A DNA stretch of 64,000 nt from Dyella sp. C9. Its GTDB lineage: Bacteria; Pseudomonadota; Gammaproteobacteria; Xanthomonadales; Rhodanobacteraceae. The notes below the pieces were generated by a model. The model made no database searches. It was not told the origin of the DNA and was given only the letters and a program-made list of their open reading frames with translations. This document shows, one piece after another, positions 38,112 to 48,400 of this stretch (position 1 is its first letter; every line of letters begins with the position of its first letter). A program made the position numbers and the translations under genes. The stretch covers positions 49,597 to 113,596 of the forward strand of contig NZ_QIRF01000014.1 in the NCBI RefSeq assembly GCF_003332825.1, given 5' to 3'.

Positions 38112-39404
38112 TCAGCCCGCTTCGAGCAGTGCGACCGTTCCCTGGCCGCCATCGGCGCAGATGCTCACGATGGCGCGCGTACCCGGTGGCCGTGCAGCAA
38201 GCTCCTTCACCGTCTGGCTGAGGATGCGCGCACCGGTCGCACCGAACGGATGCCCAATGGCGAGGCTACCGCCATTGGGGTTGAGCCGCTCGCGCGGGAA
38301 TGCGCCCAGCTCGCGCTCGACGCCGGCCTTGTGCGCAAGGAAGTCCGGGCTCTGCAGGGCGGCGATGTGGGCCAGCACCTGGGCGGCGAAAGCCTCGTGG
38401 ATCTCCCACAGGCCGATGTCCTGGTAGGTGAGGCCATGCCGCGCGAGCAGGCGGGGGATGGCGTAGGCCGGGGCCATCAGCAGGCCCTCGGTGCGGAAGT
38501 CCACGGCGGCGATTTCCCAGTCCACCAGCTTCACGCGCGGCACTTGCGGATGCAGGCGTTCGAGCCCCTTGAGCGTGGCCACCCAAACGCTGGCCGCGCC
38601 ATCGGTGAGCGGCGAAGAATTACCTGCGGTCAGCGTGCCCAACCCGCTGGTGCGGTCGAAGCTGGGCGGCAGCTTGGCCAGCTTTTCCAGCGAGGTGTCG
38701 GCGCGCGGGATGCTGTCCCGGCGGAACTCGCCGACCGGGATCACCAGGTCGTCGAAGAAGCCGTTGTTCCACGCGGCGACCGCGTGGCGATGGCTGTCGT
38801 AGGCGATCTGGTCCTGGTCCTCGCGGCGCAGGTGCCAGTCGCGTGCGGTGATCTCGGTGTGCTCGCCCATGCTAAGCCCGGTGGTGCGATTGACGATGCC
38901 CGGGATGTACAGGCTCACGTCGCCCCATTTCAGCGACAGCGCGTGCGACAGCTTCTGACCCAGCGAGCGGGCCTTCTGGAACTGCCGTATCCAGTCCGAA
39001 AGACGCTGGTTGAGGCCGAGCTGGATGCGGCTGAGGCTGTCCACGCCGCCCACCAGTGCCAGCTGCATGCTGTCGTCGTCGAGCATGCCGGCGGCTTCGA
39101 TCATCCCGATCATGCTGGTGGAGCAGGCCATGATGGTGGAGAACGCGGGAATGGTGGCCGGAGCGCCGGCATCCATCAGCACTTCGCGCGCGATGTTGCT
39201 GAAGGTGAGGTTGGGCACTACCGTGCCCCAGACCGCGAAGTCGGGACGCTGGCCGTTGGGCAGGCTGTCCAGCATGTGCCGCACCACCGGCACCGACAAC
39301 GAGATGGCGTCATACGATGCCAGTGCCGTGTCGACCTTGGCGAACGGCGTGCGCACGCCGGCGGCGAGCCAGATGGGCTGGCGGTAACGCGAATACGTGG
39401 TCAT
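38112..39404 (-). CDS. fadI: acetyl-CoA acetyltransferase/acyltransferase, FadI-like thiolase
   Basis: A 430-residue thiolase, longer at the N-terminus than the fadA of this window and closer to FadI/trifunctional-beta types. Catalytic Cys lies in MACSTSMIGMIEA, the substrate-His motif is GGSLAIGHPFGATGARI, and the final Cys is in IVSICADGGQG. It lies between msrB (20 bp) and DUF1801 (6 bp) on the same strand, an unusual operon for a thiolase with no partner FadJ here. Its gene symbol is provisional because specificity is not visible from sequence. Confidence 0.88.
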   Translation of the reverse strand: MTTYSRYRQPIWLAAGVRTPFAKVDTALASYDAISLSVPVVRHMLDSLPNGQRPDFAVWGTVVPNLTFSNIAREVLMDAGAPATIPAFSTIMACSTSMIGMIEAAGMLDDDSMQLALVGGVDSLSRIQLGLNQRLSDWIRQFQKARSLGQKLSHALSLKWGDVSLYIPGIVNRTTGLSMGEHTEITARDWHLRREDQDQIAYDSHRHAVAAWNNGFFDDLVIPVGEFRRDSIPRADTSLEKLAKLPPSFDRTSGLGTLTAGNSSPLTDGAASVWVATLKGLERLHPQVPRVKLVDWEIAAVDFRTEGLLMAPAYAIPRLLARHGLTYQDIGLWEIHEAFAAQVLAHIAALQSPDFLAHKAGVERELGAFPRERLNPNGGSLAIGHPFGATGARILSQTVKELAARPPGTRAIVSICADGGQGTVALLEAG

Positions 39405-39424
39405 GGTGGGATCCTGGCGTCGGG

Positions 39425-39913
39425 TCAGGCTTGATGGAAGGACCAGACAGCACCCTCCGGGGCGCCGCGTTCCAGCTTGTCGGGCAGGGGATCGGTGGCG
39501 GCGGTGAATTCCAGCGATACCGAGTTGATGCAGTAGCGCATGAGGGTGGGCGGCGGACCGTCGTCAAACACGTGGCCCTGATGGCTGCCGCAGCGCGCGC
39601 AGCGGATCTCGGTGCGGACCATCCCGTAGCTGGTATCCCGCACGTAGCTCAGATGGCGTTCGTTGAAGGGTGAGGTAAAGCTGGGCCAGCCGGTGCGGCT
39701 GTCGAACTTGTTGCCGGCGAGGAACAACGGCAGTCCGCACAGGCGGCAGCAATACACGCCTGCGCGCTTCTCGGTGAGCAGCACGCCGCAGAACGGCGAC
39801 TCGGTGCCGTGATCCAGCAGTACTTCGCGTTCGTCGGGGGTGAGTCGCGATGTCAACTGGTCGAGCTGCAGCGGCGAGGGCGGTGAAAGGTCGAAGGTGG
39901 CGGGGGTGCTCAC
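39425..39913 (-). CDS. msrB: peptide-methionine (R)-S-oxide reductase
   Basis: Repairs oxidised methionine-R-sulfoxide in proteins. Zinc cysteines pair as C56/C59 (CCRLCG) and C105/C108 (RCARCG). The catalytic selenol-equivalent Cys128 lies in RYCINSVSLEF, and the WPSF motif is intact. The start is GTG 39913 (MSTPATF), supported by AAGGAGA 7 nt upstream. It heads a unit with the downstream thiolase. No fused MsrA is present. Confidence 0.95.
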   Translation of the reverse strand: MSTPATFDLSPPSPLQLDQLTSRLTPDEREVLLDHGTESPFCGVLLTEKRAGVYCCRLCGLPLFLAGNKFDSRTGWPSFTSPFNERHLSYVRDTSYGMVRTEIRCARCGSHQGHVFDDGPPPTLMRYCINSVSLEFTAATDPLPDKLERGAPEGAVWSFHQA

Positions 39914-40013
39914 AGCGGGTCTCCTTGGCCATCCGTCATGAGTCCGGTGGTCGGCGACCGCCGGACGGTTCGCGCCTCAAGGTCGAGGCGCGCAGGCCGG
40001 ATTCAAGGGGTGG

Positions 40014-40394
40014 CTAGCGGTCACGCTCGCGTGCCCGCTCTTCCTCGATGGTGAGCACGGCCTCCGGGGTGGCCTGGAGGCGAGCCTGGGGAATGGGGTC
40101 GCCGCTGAGGTCGGAGTAGCCGTAGGTGCCGTCAGCGATCTTCTGCAGGGCACGCTCGATGTTGGCCACACGCTGGTCGTCCACATCGTGCTGGGCTTGC
40201 CGCACTTCCTCGATCTCGCTGTCCTGCGCCCGGTCCTCGAACTCGGCGGCCTCGTCGCCATGCAGTTCCTCGTAGCTGCGTCGGCGCTCGGTGGCGCCCA
40301 GCTCCCCGCCGAGGACCTGGCGGCGCAAGGCCTCCAGCCGCTTGCGCTGCTGTTCGACGAACTCCCCGCTAAGGCGGGCCTGCTGCTCTGACAT
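40014..40394 (-). CDS. TraR/DksA-family protein lacking all zinc cysteines
   Basis: A 126-residue DksA/TraR-like protein that should insert a coiled coil in the RNA polymerase secondary channel. The helical N-terminus is followed by GDEAAEFEDRAQDSE, an equivalent of the acidic coiled-coil tip. The C-terminal zinc-finger frame is clear (YGYSDLSGDPIPQARLQATP) but all four ligands are replaced: S94 and S97 for the first CxxC, T115 and E118 for the second. ATG 40394 is supported by the family N-terminus. Function as a transcription modulator is inferred; zinc independence is seen in the sequence. Confidence 0.87.
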   Translation of the reverse strand: MSEQQARLSGEFVEQQRKRLEALRRQVLGGELGATERRRSYEELHGDEAAEFEDRAQDSEIEEVRQAQHDVDDQRVANIERALQKIADGTYGYSDLSGDPIPQARLQATPEAVLTIEEERARERDR

Positions 40395-40479
40395 GGGCGA
40401 CTCCGAAGGTGTACGAGGAACCACGGTGGTCCCGTAGCTATGGCACAGCCTTCGTTTCGCCGCAGTGAAGGTTGGGCCG

Positions 40480-40515
40480 GGGCCTGGCGCATGCCCGGCC
40501 CCCGGCCCGGGCCGG
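40480..40515 (-). terminator. GC-rich hairpin downstream of the TonB receptor gene
   Basis: A long GC-rich inverted region (GGGCCGGGG ... CCCCCGGCCC) directly follows the receptor stop codon on the minus strand. There is no clear U tract, so it is only terminator-like. Confidence 0.4.
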
Positions 40516-40516
40516 C

Positions 40517-42946
40517 TTACCAGCGATAGGCCACCTTGCCGTACACGTAGGCACCGTTGAAGCCGAACGGCGAGAACACCGAGTAGGGCAGGGTGTTGTT
40601 GTTGTTATTGGCGGGGATCACCTTGTCAGGATAGGTGTTGAGGACGTTGTCGCCGCCGAGGGTGAAGGTCCAGCGGTCCAGCGTGTAGTTCACGGCCAGG
40701 TCGAGGATCCACTTCGCGCCAAAGGTCTGGTCGAGCGAGGCGGTGGTGGAGTTGTACGAGACGAAGCTGCCGTAGCGGGTCAGCGTGCCGTTGAAGCCCC
40801 AGTGGCCCACGTTGTAGAGCTCGTTGAGGATGAGCTTGCTGCGCGGCGTGGTATCGGCCAGCAGGCCGTACTGGTCACGTCGGTCGATGCGCTTGAGGTT
40901 TACGCCCAGCTCGTTGAGGATCGCCGGGTTTGGCTTGATGTCGGTGACCTTGTTCTTGTTGTAGTTGTAGCTCAGCGTGGATTGCAGCGTGCCGACGTCG
41001 CCGAAATCGCTGAGGTAGCCGGCCACCAGGTCGATGCCCTGCGTGCGCGTGTTCACCGCGTTGGTGAAGTAGGCGATGCCGCTGTAGTTGGTGTTGGTCA
41101 CTCCGTTGGCGGCCAGGTAGGCCTGCACGGCGGGCGAGGTGGTGGCCAGGTTGCTGGACAGGGTGATGCGGTTGTCGATGGTGATCTGGTAGATGTCCAC
41201 GCTCAGGTTGAGCGCGTCCAGCGGGTTCCACACCGCGCCCAGCGTGTAGTTGTGCGACTTCTCCGGTTTCAGCGGCTGTGCGCCGAGCAACTGGCCGACC
41301 TGGCTGTTCACCGGCACCAGGCCGGTGTTGTAGATGCCCGCCGGCAGGCCCAGCGAGTTGCCGGCGCCGTAGTACAGCGACGAGGTGTACGAATAGTGCT
41401 GCTGGGCCAGCGAGGGCGCGCGGAAGCCGGTGGAGGCGCTGCCGCGCAGCGCGAAGCGGTCGGTGAAGTCGAAGCGGCCGGCCAGTGAGCCGGAGGTGGT
41501 ATTGCCGAAGTCGTTGTAGTCCTCGTGGCGCGCGGCCAGCGAGGTGCTGAAGCGATCGGTGAGGTTGGTTTCCAGGCTCACGTACTCGGCCACGTCGTGC
41601 CGGCTATACGAGCCGGCATCGGTGGGCTGGTAGCCACCAAAGCCCTGCGCGCCGCCGGCCACGCCGGAGGTGCCGGTGTACCAGGAGGGCAGGTCGCCCG
41701 CGTCGATCTCATAGGTCTGGCGCAGGTATTCGGCGCCGAACGCCAGCGTGACCGGGTTCGGCAGCCAGCTGGTGCTGAACTCCTTGGCGATGTCCACGTC
41801 GAAGGCCTGCTGCCCGGAGCGCAGGATGCCGTCGTGAAAGCTGGTTGGGCTGTAACCGAAGTCGTGCAGGAAGGCGCGATTGACGCTGTCCTTGGTGCCA
41901 TAGGAGACGCGATTGCCGCCGATGTTGCCGCTCACGTCCCAGCGCCAGCCGCCTTCGGTCTTGCCGCGCAGGCCGAACACCAGCGCGCGGTCGGTGGAAT
42001 CGGCCTGCTCCAGCGGCAGATAGCCGTTCGGATACAGCGAGGGCACGGAATTGCTGCTGGCCACGTTGCGGAAGAAGGCCGGCGAGGTGGTGTCGCGGTC
42101 GCTGTAGTGGCCGAAGGCGTAGAACTGGATGCCTGGCGTGATGTCGTATTGCGCGTTGACGAACAGGTTGCGGTCCTTCACCGCCGGATCGCCGAAGCGC
42201 TGCGTCACGCCCTCCCACGGGCGCGTGCGATTGGGTTCGGAGCGATTGGTGTAGTCCTGGTTGCCGTCCTCGACGGTAAAGCGGATCCAGCCCTTGTCGT
42301 TGTTGAGCGGGATACCGAAGTTCGCCGAGCCCAGCCACTGGCGGCCGTCTCCGGCCGAATACTGGCCACCGCTGACGTCCACCTCGCCGCCTTGGCCTCC
42401 CTTCTTGAGCACGATATTGATCACGCCAGCGATGGCGTCGGAGCCGTACTGCGCCGATGCGCCGTCACGCAGCACCTCGATGTGATCGATCGCGCCGATC
42501 GGGATGGTGTTGAGGTCCACCGCCTGCGAGCCGCGGCCCAGCACGCCGTTGGTGAGCAGGATGGCGCCCGGATGCCAGCGCTTGCCATCCACCAGTACCA
42601 GCACCTGGTCGGGCGAGAGGCCGCGCAGTTGCGCCGGGCGTTGCGAATCGGCCGTATCGGAAGCCGATGGGCGCGGAAAGGTCAGCGAGGGAATGATGCG
42701 CGCCAGTGCGGTGGCCAGCTCGGTGGTGCCAGTCTGCTGCAGCGTCTGCGCCGAGACCACGTCGATCGGGGTCAGCGAGCTGCTTTCCGTGCGGTTGTCG
42801 GCACGCGTGCCGGTGACGATCACGGTGTCGAGCTTCTTGGCGTTGTCCGGCGCGGCATCCTGCGCGGCGGCGTTGGAGATGGTGGCGATGAGGGCAAAAG
42901 CGAGCAGGCTCGGCGCGGTGAGCGCGCCGTGTGAGTTCTTGTGCAT
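40517..42946 (-). CDS. TonB-dependent outer-membrane receptor
   Basis: An 809-residue receptor with complete signal peptide (MHKNSHGALTAPSLLAFALI, cleaved near AAAQ-DAAP), a TonB box (DTVIVTG), and a plug domain at about 55-165. The plug has RGLSPDQVLVLVDGKRWHPG and GASAQYGSDAIAGVINIVL. A 22-strand beta-barrel follows and ends in VYGKVAYRW. The strong similarity is to generic xanthomonad receptors, not to a named siderophore receptor. ATG 42946. No FUR box was recognised upstream, and the neighbours give no substrate clue. Confidence 0.93.
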   Translation of the reverse strand: MHKNSHGALTAPSLLAFALIATISNAAAQDAAPDNAKKLDTVIVTGTRADNRTESSSLTPIDVVSAQTLQQTGTTELATALARIIPSLTFPRPSASDTADSQRPAQLRGLSPDQVLVLVDGKRWHPGAILLTNGVLGRGSQAVDLNTIPIGAIDHIEVLRDGASAQYGSDAIAGVINIVLKKGGQGGEVDVSGGQYSAGDGRQWLGSANFGIPLNNDKGWIRFTVEDGNQDYTNRSEPNRTRPWEGVTQRFGDPAVKDRNLFVNAQYDITPGIQFYAFGHYSDRDTTSPAFFRNVASSNSVPSLYPNGYLPLEQADSTDRALVFGLRGKTEGGWRWDVSGNIGGNRVSYGTKDSVNRAFLHDFGYSPTSFHDGILRSGQQAFDVDIAKEFSTSWLPNPVTLAFGAEYLRQTYEIDAGDLPSWYTGTSGVAGGAQGFGGYQPTDAGSYSRHDVAEYVSLETNLTDRFSTSLAARHEDYNDFGNTTSGSLAGRFDFTDRFALRGSASTGFRAPSLAQQHYSYTSSLYYGAGNSLGLPAGIYNTGLVPVNSQVGQLLGAQPLKPEKSHNYTLGAVWNPLDALNLSVDIYQITIDNRITLSSNLATTSPAVQAYLAANGVTNTNYSGIAYFTNAVNTRTQGIDLVAGYLSDFGDVGTLQSTLSYNYNKNKVTDIKPNPAILNELGVNLKRIDRRDQYGLLADTTPRSKLILNELYNVGHWGFNGTLTRYGSFVSYNSTTASLDQTFGAKWILDLAVNYTLDRWTFTLGGDNVLNTYPDKVIPANNNNNTLPYSVFSPFGFNGAYVYGKVAYRW

Positions 42947-43318
42947 GTGGCAGGTGGTCCCCAGAGTAAGTGATGCAGTGCAACAATTGCAGGCTAGTCG
43001 TTATGACAATTTGGAGTCAATAGCGGTATAGACGTCCAAATAAATCCAATGACGATTGGTTCTCTGCTCATGTCGCATCGTCATAAGCAGGGTGGAGGCC
43101 ACGGGCTTGACGGGGCGGTGGTTTTCCGGGCCGCCCCGTCCGGGGCGAGGGGCGGGTCACGGTTCTGGCCCCGGGAGGGCCCGCCAGGCCTCGATTTCAC
43201 GCGGCATTGATGCCGGCCTGGAAGACCCTATGTGAAGAGAGGCGCCAGGCGAGGTGAAGGGCTTTGACAGGTCCGGTTCACAGGCCCGGCTTGGGCTGGA
43301 TCTTCAGGACAGGACCTC
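42947..43318. other. intergenic region between divergent TonB receptor and EF-G paralogue
   Basis: The 372-bp gap shows no coding potential. It contains small inverted repeats TGCAA-CAA-TTGCA (42979-42991) and CCAAT-GACG-ATTGG (43046-43059), and a weak leftward TTGACT (complement of 43015-43020). The right half is very GC-rich with CCCCG/CGGGG-type inverted stretches. No confident promoter for the EF-G gene was found. Confidence 0.6.
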
Positions 43319-45448
43319 ATGGCAAGGCAGAAGGCGTTAACGCTGTACCGCAACATCGGCATCATCGCCCACATCGACGCTGGCAAGACCACCACCACCG
43401 AGCGGGTGCTCTACTACACCGGCAAGAAGCACCAGATCGTCGACGTGCATGACACCAAGGACGGCAAGGGCTCGACCACCACCGACTACCTCGAGCAGGA
43501 ACGCAAACGCGGCATCACCATCCAGTCCGCGGCCGTATCCACCGAGTGGAAGGGCTATCAGATCAACCTGATCGACACCCCAGGCCACGTGGACTTCACC
43601 ATCGAGGTCAACCGCAGCCTGCGCGTGCTCGATGGGGCCGTGGTGGTGTTTGACGGCGTAGCCGGGGTGGAGCCGCAGACCGAAACCAACTGGCGGCTCG
43701 CCGACCAGTACAACGTGCCGCGCCTGTGCTACGTCAACAAGATGGATCGCATCGGGGCGAACTTCGAGCACAGCGTGAAGGGCATCCACGAGCGCCTGGG
43801 CGCCAACGTGCTGCTGTGCCAGGTGCCGCTGGGCAGCCATGACGAGTTCATCGGCATGGCCGACCTGGTGGCCGGCGTGGGCTACCTGTGGAAGGGCGAT
43901 GACAAGGACAGCCCCTGGGACACGGTGCCACTGGAGGAGATTGCCGGGCGCGTGAAGTTCAGCGAGGCGGGTGACCAGCAGTGGGTTGCGCGGCTGGCCG
44001 AACTTCGCCAGGAAACCGTGGAGCGCGCGCTGGCCATGGACGATGCCGCCTTCGAAAAGCTCATCGAGACGGGAGAGTTCGACCTTGATACGCTCAAGCG
44101 ATGCATCCGCAAGGGCTGCGTGTCCGGCAAGCTGGTGCCGGTGTTCTGCGGTTCCTCCTATCGCAACAAGGGCGTCCAGCAGTTGCTGGATGCGGTGATC
44201 GACTACCTGCCTTATCCGGGCGAGAACGGCGGCATTGCGCTGGTCGACGAAGACGGCCATGTGATCGGCGACCAGGGCGTGGTCGACGAGGCGCCCGCGC
44301 GGGCGCTGGCCTTCAAGGTCATCAACGACCAGTTCGGCACGCTCACGTTCTGCCGCATCTACTCCGGCGTGATCAAGAAAGGCGACACCTTGCTCAATGT
44401 CACGCGCGGCAGGAAGGAGCGTGTGGGCCGCATCGTCGAGGTGCAGGCCAACGCCACCCGCGAGATCGACGAGGTGAGGGCCGGCGACATCTGTGCCTTC
44501 GTCTCCATGAAGGAAACCGAGACGGGCGACTCGCTTACCGATCCGGCGCACCCAGCGCTGCTCGAGCGCATGCGCTTCCCCGACCCGGTGATCAGCGTGT
44601 CGGTGGAGCCCAAGCATCGCAACGACGTGGACAAGCTCTCCGCCGCGCTCTACAAGATGGTGAAGGCCGATCCGTCGCTGCGCCTTGAGGTGGACAAGGA
44701 AACCGGCGAGACCGTGCTCAAGGGCATGGGCGAGCTGCACCTGGAGGTGACCATCGACCGCATGCGCACCGAGCTGGGCGTGGACGCCAACATGGGCAAA
44801 CCCCGCGTGAGCTTCCGCGAGGCCTTCGGCCAACAGGTGCAGCACACCTATACCCACAAGAAGCAGTCGGGTGGTTCCGGCCAGTTCGCCGAGGTCACCA
44901 TGATCTTCGAGCCGCAGCCTTCGGGTACGGGCGTGGTGTTTTCCGACGAGATCGTTGGCGGTCGCGTGCCACGCGAATACATCCCTGCGGTGGAACACGC
45001 GGTGACGGTGGAGTCACGCGAAGGCCAAGTGGCCGGCTACGAGGTGGTCGATTTCAAGGCGCGACTGATCGACGGCAAGTTCCATGACGTCGACTCGTCG
45101 GCGCTGGCGTTCGAGATCGCCACGCGCCAATGCTTCCGCGAAGCGCAGCGCCTGAGCAAGCCCAAGCTGCTGGAGCCGGTGATGCGGCTGGAGGTGGTGA
45201 CCGAGCCGGACTATCTGGGCGACGTGATCGGCGACATCAACCGCCGTCGCGGCAACGTCAGCGACCAGGGGCAGCGAGGCGCGCAGGCCTTCGTGCAGGG
45301 CTTCGTGCCGTTGGCCGAGATGTTCGGGTACATCAATTACCTGCGCTCGGCCACCCGAGGTCGTGGCACCTTCACCATGGAGTTCGACCACTACGAAGAA
45401 GTGCCGCCTGGCCTTGTCGACAAACTGATGGAAAGCGAGGCGAGGTAA
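43319..45448 (+). CDS. fusA2: elongation factor G paralogue outside the str operon
   Basis: A 709-residue translational GTPase with all five EF-G domains. G motifs: AHIDAGKT (17-24), DTPGHVDF, NKMD. The catalytic region HVDFTIEVNRSLRVLDGAVVVF is intact. The switch I region (HDTKDGKGSTTTDYLEQE) carries extra residues compared with the usual HDGAATMDWMEQE of housekeeping EF-G. There is no rpsL, rpsG or tuf beside it, which is where the main fusA lies. I infer a duplicated or stress-specialised EF-G; a recycling (EF-G2) or fusidic-acid-tolerant role is possible but unsupported. Confidence 0.93.
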   Translation: MARQKALTLYRNIGIIAHIDAGKTTTTERVLYYTGKKHQIVDVHDTKDGKGSTTTDYLEQERKRGITIQSAAVSTEWKGYQINLIDTPGHVDFTIEVNRSLRVLDGAVVVFDGVAGVEPQTETNWRLADQYNVPRLCYVNKMDRIGANFEHSVKGIHERLGANVLLCQVPLGSHDEFIGMADLVAGVGYLWKGDDKDSPWDTVPLEEIAGRVKFSEAGDQQWVARLAELRQETVERALAMDDAAFEKLIETGEFDLDTLKRCIRKGCVSGKLVPVFCGSSYRNKGVQQLLDAVIDYLPYPGENGGIALVDEDGHVIGDQGVVDEAPARALAFKVINDQFGTLTFCRIYSGVIKKGDTLLNVTRGRKERVGRIVEVQANATREIDEVRAGDICAFVSMKETETGDSLTDPAHPALLERMRFPDPVISVSVEPKHRNDVDKLSAALYKMVKADPSLRLEVDKETGETVLKGMGELHLEVTIDRMRTELGVDANMGKPRVSFREAFGQQVQHTYTHKKQSGGSGQFAEVTMIFEPQPSGTGVVFSDEIVGGRVPREYIPAVEHAVTVESREGQVAGYEVVDFKARLIDGKFHDVDSSALAFEIATRQCFREAQRLSKPKLLEPVMRLEVVTEPDYLGDVIGDINRRRGNVSDQGQRGAQAFVQGFVPLAEMFGYINYLRSATRGRGTFTMEFDHYEEVPPGLVDKLMESEAR

Positions 45449-45465
45449 ATCTCCCGTCCGCCGCC

Positions 45466-48400
45466 TCACTGGGCGACGGGCGGCGTACGACGGCCCACGC
45501 GCTGCCCGGCAGGCTTGTAGGCAGCGCGGCATGGCACGGAAAGTTGCAGTTCCGTGCCATGCGGCTGGCGGCGACGCAGTACGAGCTGTGCGCCCAGTCG
45601 CTGCGCCCGCTCGCGCATGCCGACGACGCCCCAGTGGCCCCGTTCGGCGGCGGCCCGCAGTGTGGCGTCGTCCACGCCGGCGCCGTCGTCGGTAACCATG
45701 ATGCGCAAGGCCCGTGCCTCGTAAGCCACATGCACGTCCACGCGCGCAGCTTGCGCATGGATGAAGGCGTTGCGGATACCCTCGCGGACTATATCCACGA
45801 TCTCGTCGAAGGCGCTGGGCAGCAGCGCGCGCGGCTTGCCTTCGGTGGTGATATGGAAGGCGGTGGGGTAGATCGAGGCGAGGTTTTCGCCCACCGCCAG
45901 CAGTGACTGCACCAGCTCGGTGTACTGGGGCCCGTCACCGCGCAAGGCGATGATCTTGCCGCGACCCTCGATCACCATTTGCCTGGCTTGTTCCACCGCG
46001 GTCTTTAGCGCGAGCCTGCGTTTGTCGTCGGGCGCCATGTCGGCAAGCATGACCTGCAGTCGCAGCAGCAGGCCCTGCACGCCCTGCAGCAGGGTGTCGT
46101 GGATGTCGCGGGCAATGCGCTCGCGCTCGTTCATGCGTTCGGTCAGTTGCAGGTGCACGCGCTCGGCGGACAGTCGCATGCGCCAGGCAATGAAAGCCGC
46201 CACCAGCGCCAGTACGGCCAGCGCGCACAGTACGTGGAACCACAGGGTCTGGTAGAACCACGGGCGGATGGTGAAGCGCAGCTCGGCTCCCCGGGTGTTC
46301 CAGACGCCGTCGTCGTTCGCGGCCACCACCCGGAAGCGATACTCGCCGGGGGCGAGGTTGGAATAGAAGGCTTCGCGCCGATTGCCGGCGTCCTGCCAGG
46401 CGCTGTCCACGCCATCGAGCCGGTAGCGGAAGCCGACGCGCGCGGGCACGGCGAGACTGGTGGCGGTGTATTCCAGCTGCAAGCTGTCGGTTCCTTCGGG
46501 GAGCTGCAGCGTGTCGATGGGCGAGTAGTTCGCGCCGTTGGCCTTGAGCTTCAGGATCGAGACCGGAGGCGGCAGGGTGTTGCTGTGCAGGTCGTCTGGT
46601 GCCACCCAGGCGGGCCCCTGGTTGGTCAGGAACCAGATGTGCTGGTTGGAGTCGATCAGGCTCGTGGACACCTTGGCCGCCTGCACCGCGATGCCAGGCA
46701 GGCCGTCGCGGTAGTCGAACAGGCGATAGGCCGGCGGATGGTCGGCGTGGCCAAAGCTCGCCTCGGCCTCCTGTGCCGCGACGCGGACCACGCCTTTGCC
46801 GCCATTGAGCCACAGGTCGCCATTGGCGGCCTGGGCAATACCCGTGATGCCGTTGAACGCCTCGTTGTCGCCGACCGCCATCGGCTGGACATGGCCGTCA
46901 TGCAGGCGCGCCACGCCGAGTTCACCACCAATCAGGACATCCTTGCCGCTGGCGTTGACGGTGGTGATGTTGCCCACGCGCAGGCCGTCTGCCGGCGTGT
47001 AGAGCCGCACCGTTTCGCCAGCGACATCGGCAAGGCGGTTGTCGGGGTAGCCGATCCACAGGTGACCGGCAGCATCGGCGGTCATCGCCGTCGGCGTGAG
47101 CTGGCCCAGCGATCGTCCCAGGTTCACCGGAAGCCATTGCCCGTCATGCCAGCGATAGATCCCATGCTCCGCCAGGGCCACCCAGGGATGGCCGGTGGCA
47201 TCGAGCGTCAGTGCATTGACCTTGGACGTGCCCGGTGGCAGCTGCACGCTGGTGAAACTGCGGCCACGCAAGGCAAACATCTGGTTTCGCCCCACCATCC
47301 ACAGCGTGCCGTCATGGGCGAACAGTGCCGCGCTGACGTCACGCAGGTCGTGTCGTACCAGTACCGCGCCTGCGTCGGTGATGCGGAACAGCTTGCCATC
47401 ATTGAGGATCCACACCGAGCCAGTGGAATCCATGGCCATTGCGTAAGTCGCCGCGGCGCCCAGCGGTACGCCGGACGGCACCATCACGTTGTTCCGGTGG
47501 AAACTCGCCAGTCCCAGGTTGGTGCCGGCCCAGACGGTGCCTTCCGCGTCCTGCAGCAGCGGCACGCTCCGATCGCTCATCAGTCCGCCCGCGCGATCGA
47601 TCTTCTCCGCGAAATCGGCGGGCTGCAGTGGTTGCCCTCCATTGAAACGGCCGAGGGATGCCACGCGAAAGATCCCGCCCTTGTCGACACTGGTGCCCCA
47701 CAGGTTGCCGTAGCGATCGAACAGCAGGCGGTGGGCCCAGCTGGCGTCGCTTTCCGGCAAGGCCTGGGTGGAGTCCACCTGCGGGTGGTCGGCGGTCAGA
47801 CCGGGCAGGGCGCGGGTACCGTGTTCGTGTTCGGACAGCCACAAGGTGCCGTCGGGGGCCTGCGCGACGATGCCGTATTTGTAGACAGGCTGCCCGGTGC
47901 TTTCGAAGCGATGCGCGCCGTGCCGCAGGAACACCAGGGTTTCGCCGGTGGTGACCCAGAGCGTACCGTCGTGCCCGACCATCGCCCAGTCGGCACGGTT
48001 GGACGGATAGTTCCAGTCCGCGCCGACGGCATGCCATCGCCGGCCATCGAAGCGGGCCAAGCCGCCTTCGGTGGCGGCCCATACAGCGCCATCGCCGGTC
48101 CGCGCAAAACTGAGCACGGTGCCGGCGGGGAACGAATCACCCGCCGTGTACTGACGAAGGTGGCCGTCGCGCAGCAGGCTGGCACCGCCGTAGTAGAAGC
48201 CGATCCACAGCGCGCCGTCGGGCAGCATGGCCAGCGCGGTGATGTCGTTGGAGCGAAATGATTCGCCGGCAGCGGGCTCGAAACGCTCGAAGCGCACACC
48301 ATCGAAGCGGTACAGCCCCTGGCCCGTGCCCAGCCACAGATAACCGTCCTTGCCCTGCGCCATGGCCCAGATGTCGGCTGGTGCCCCTTGCTCGGTGGTC

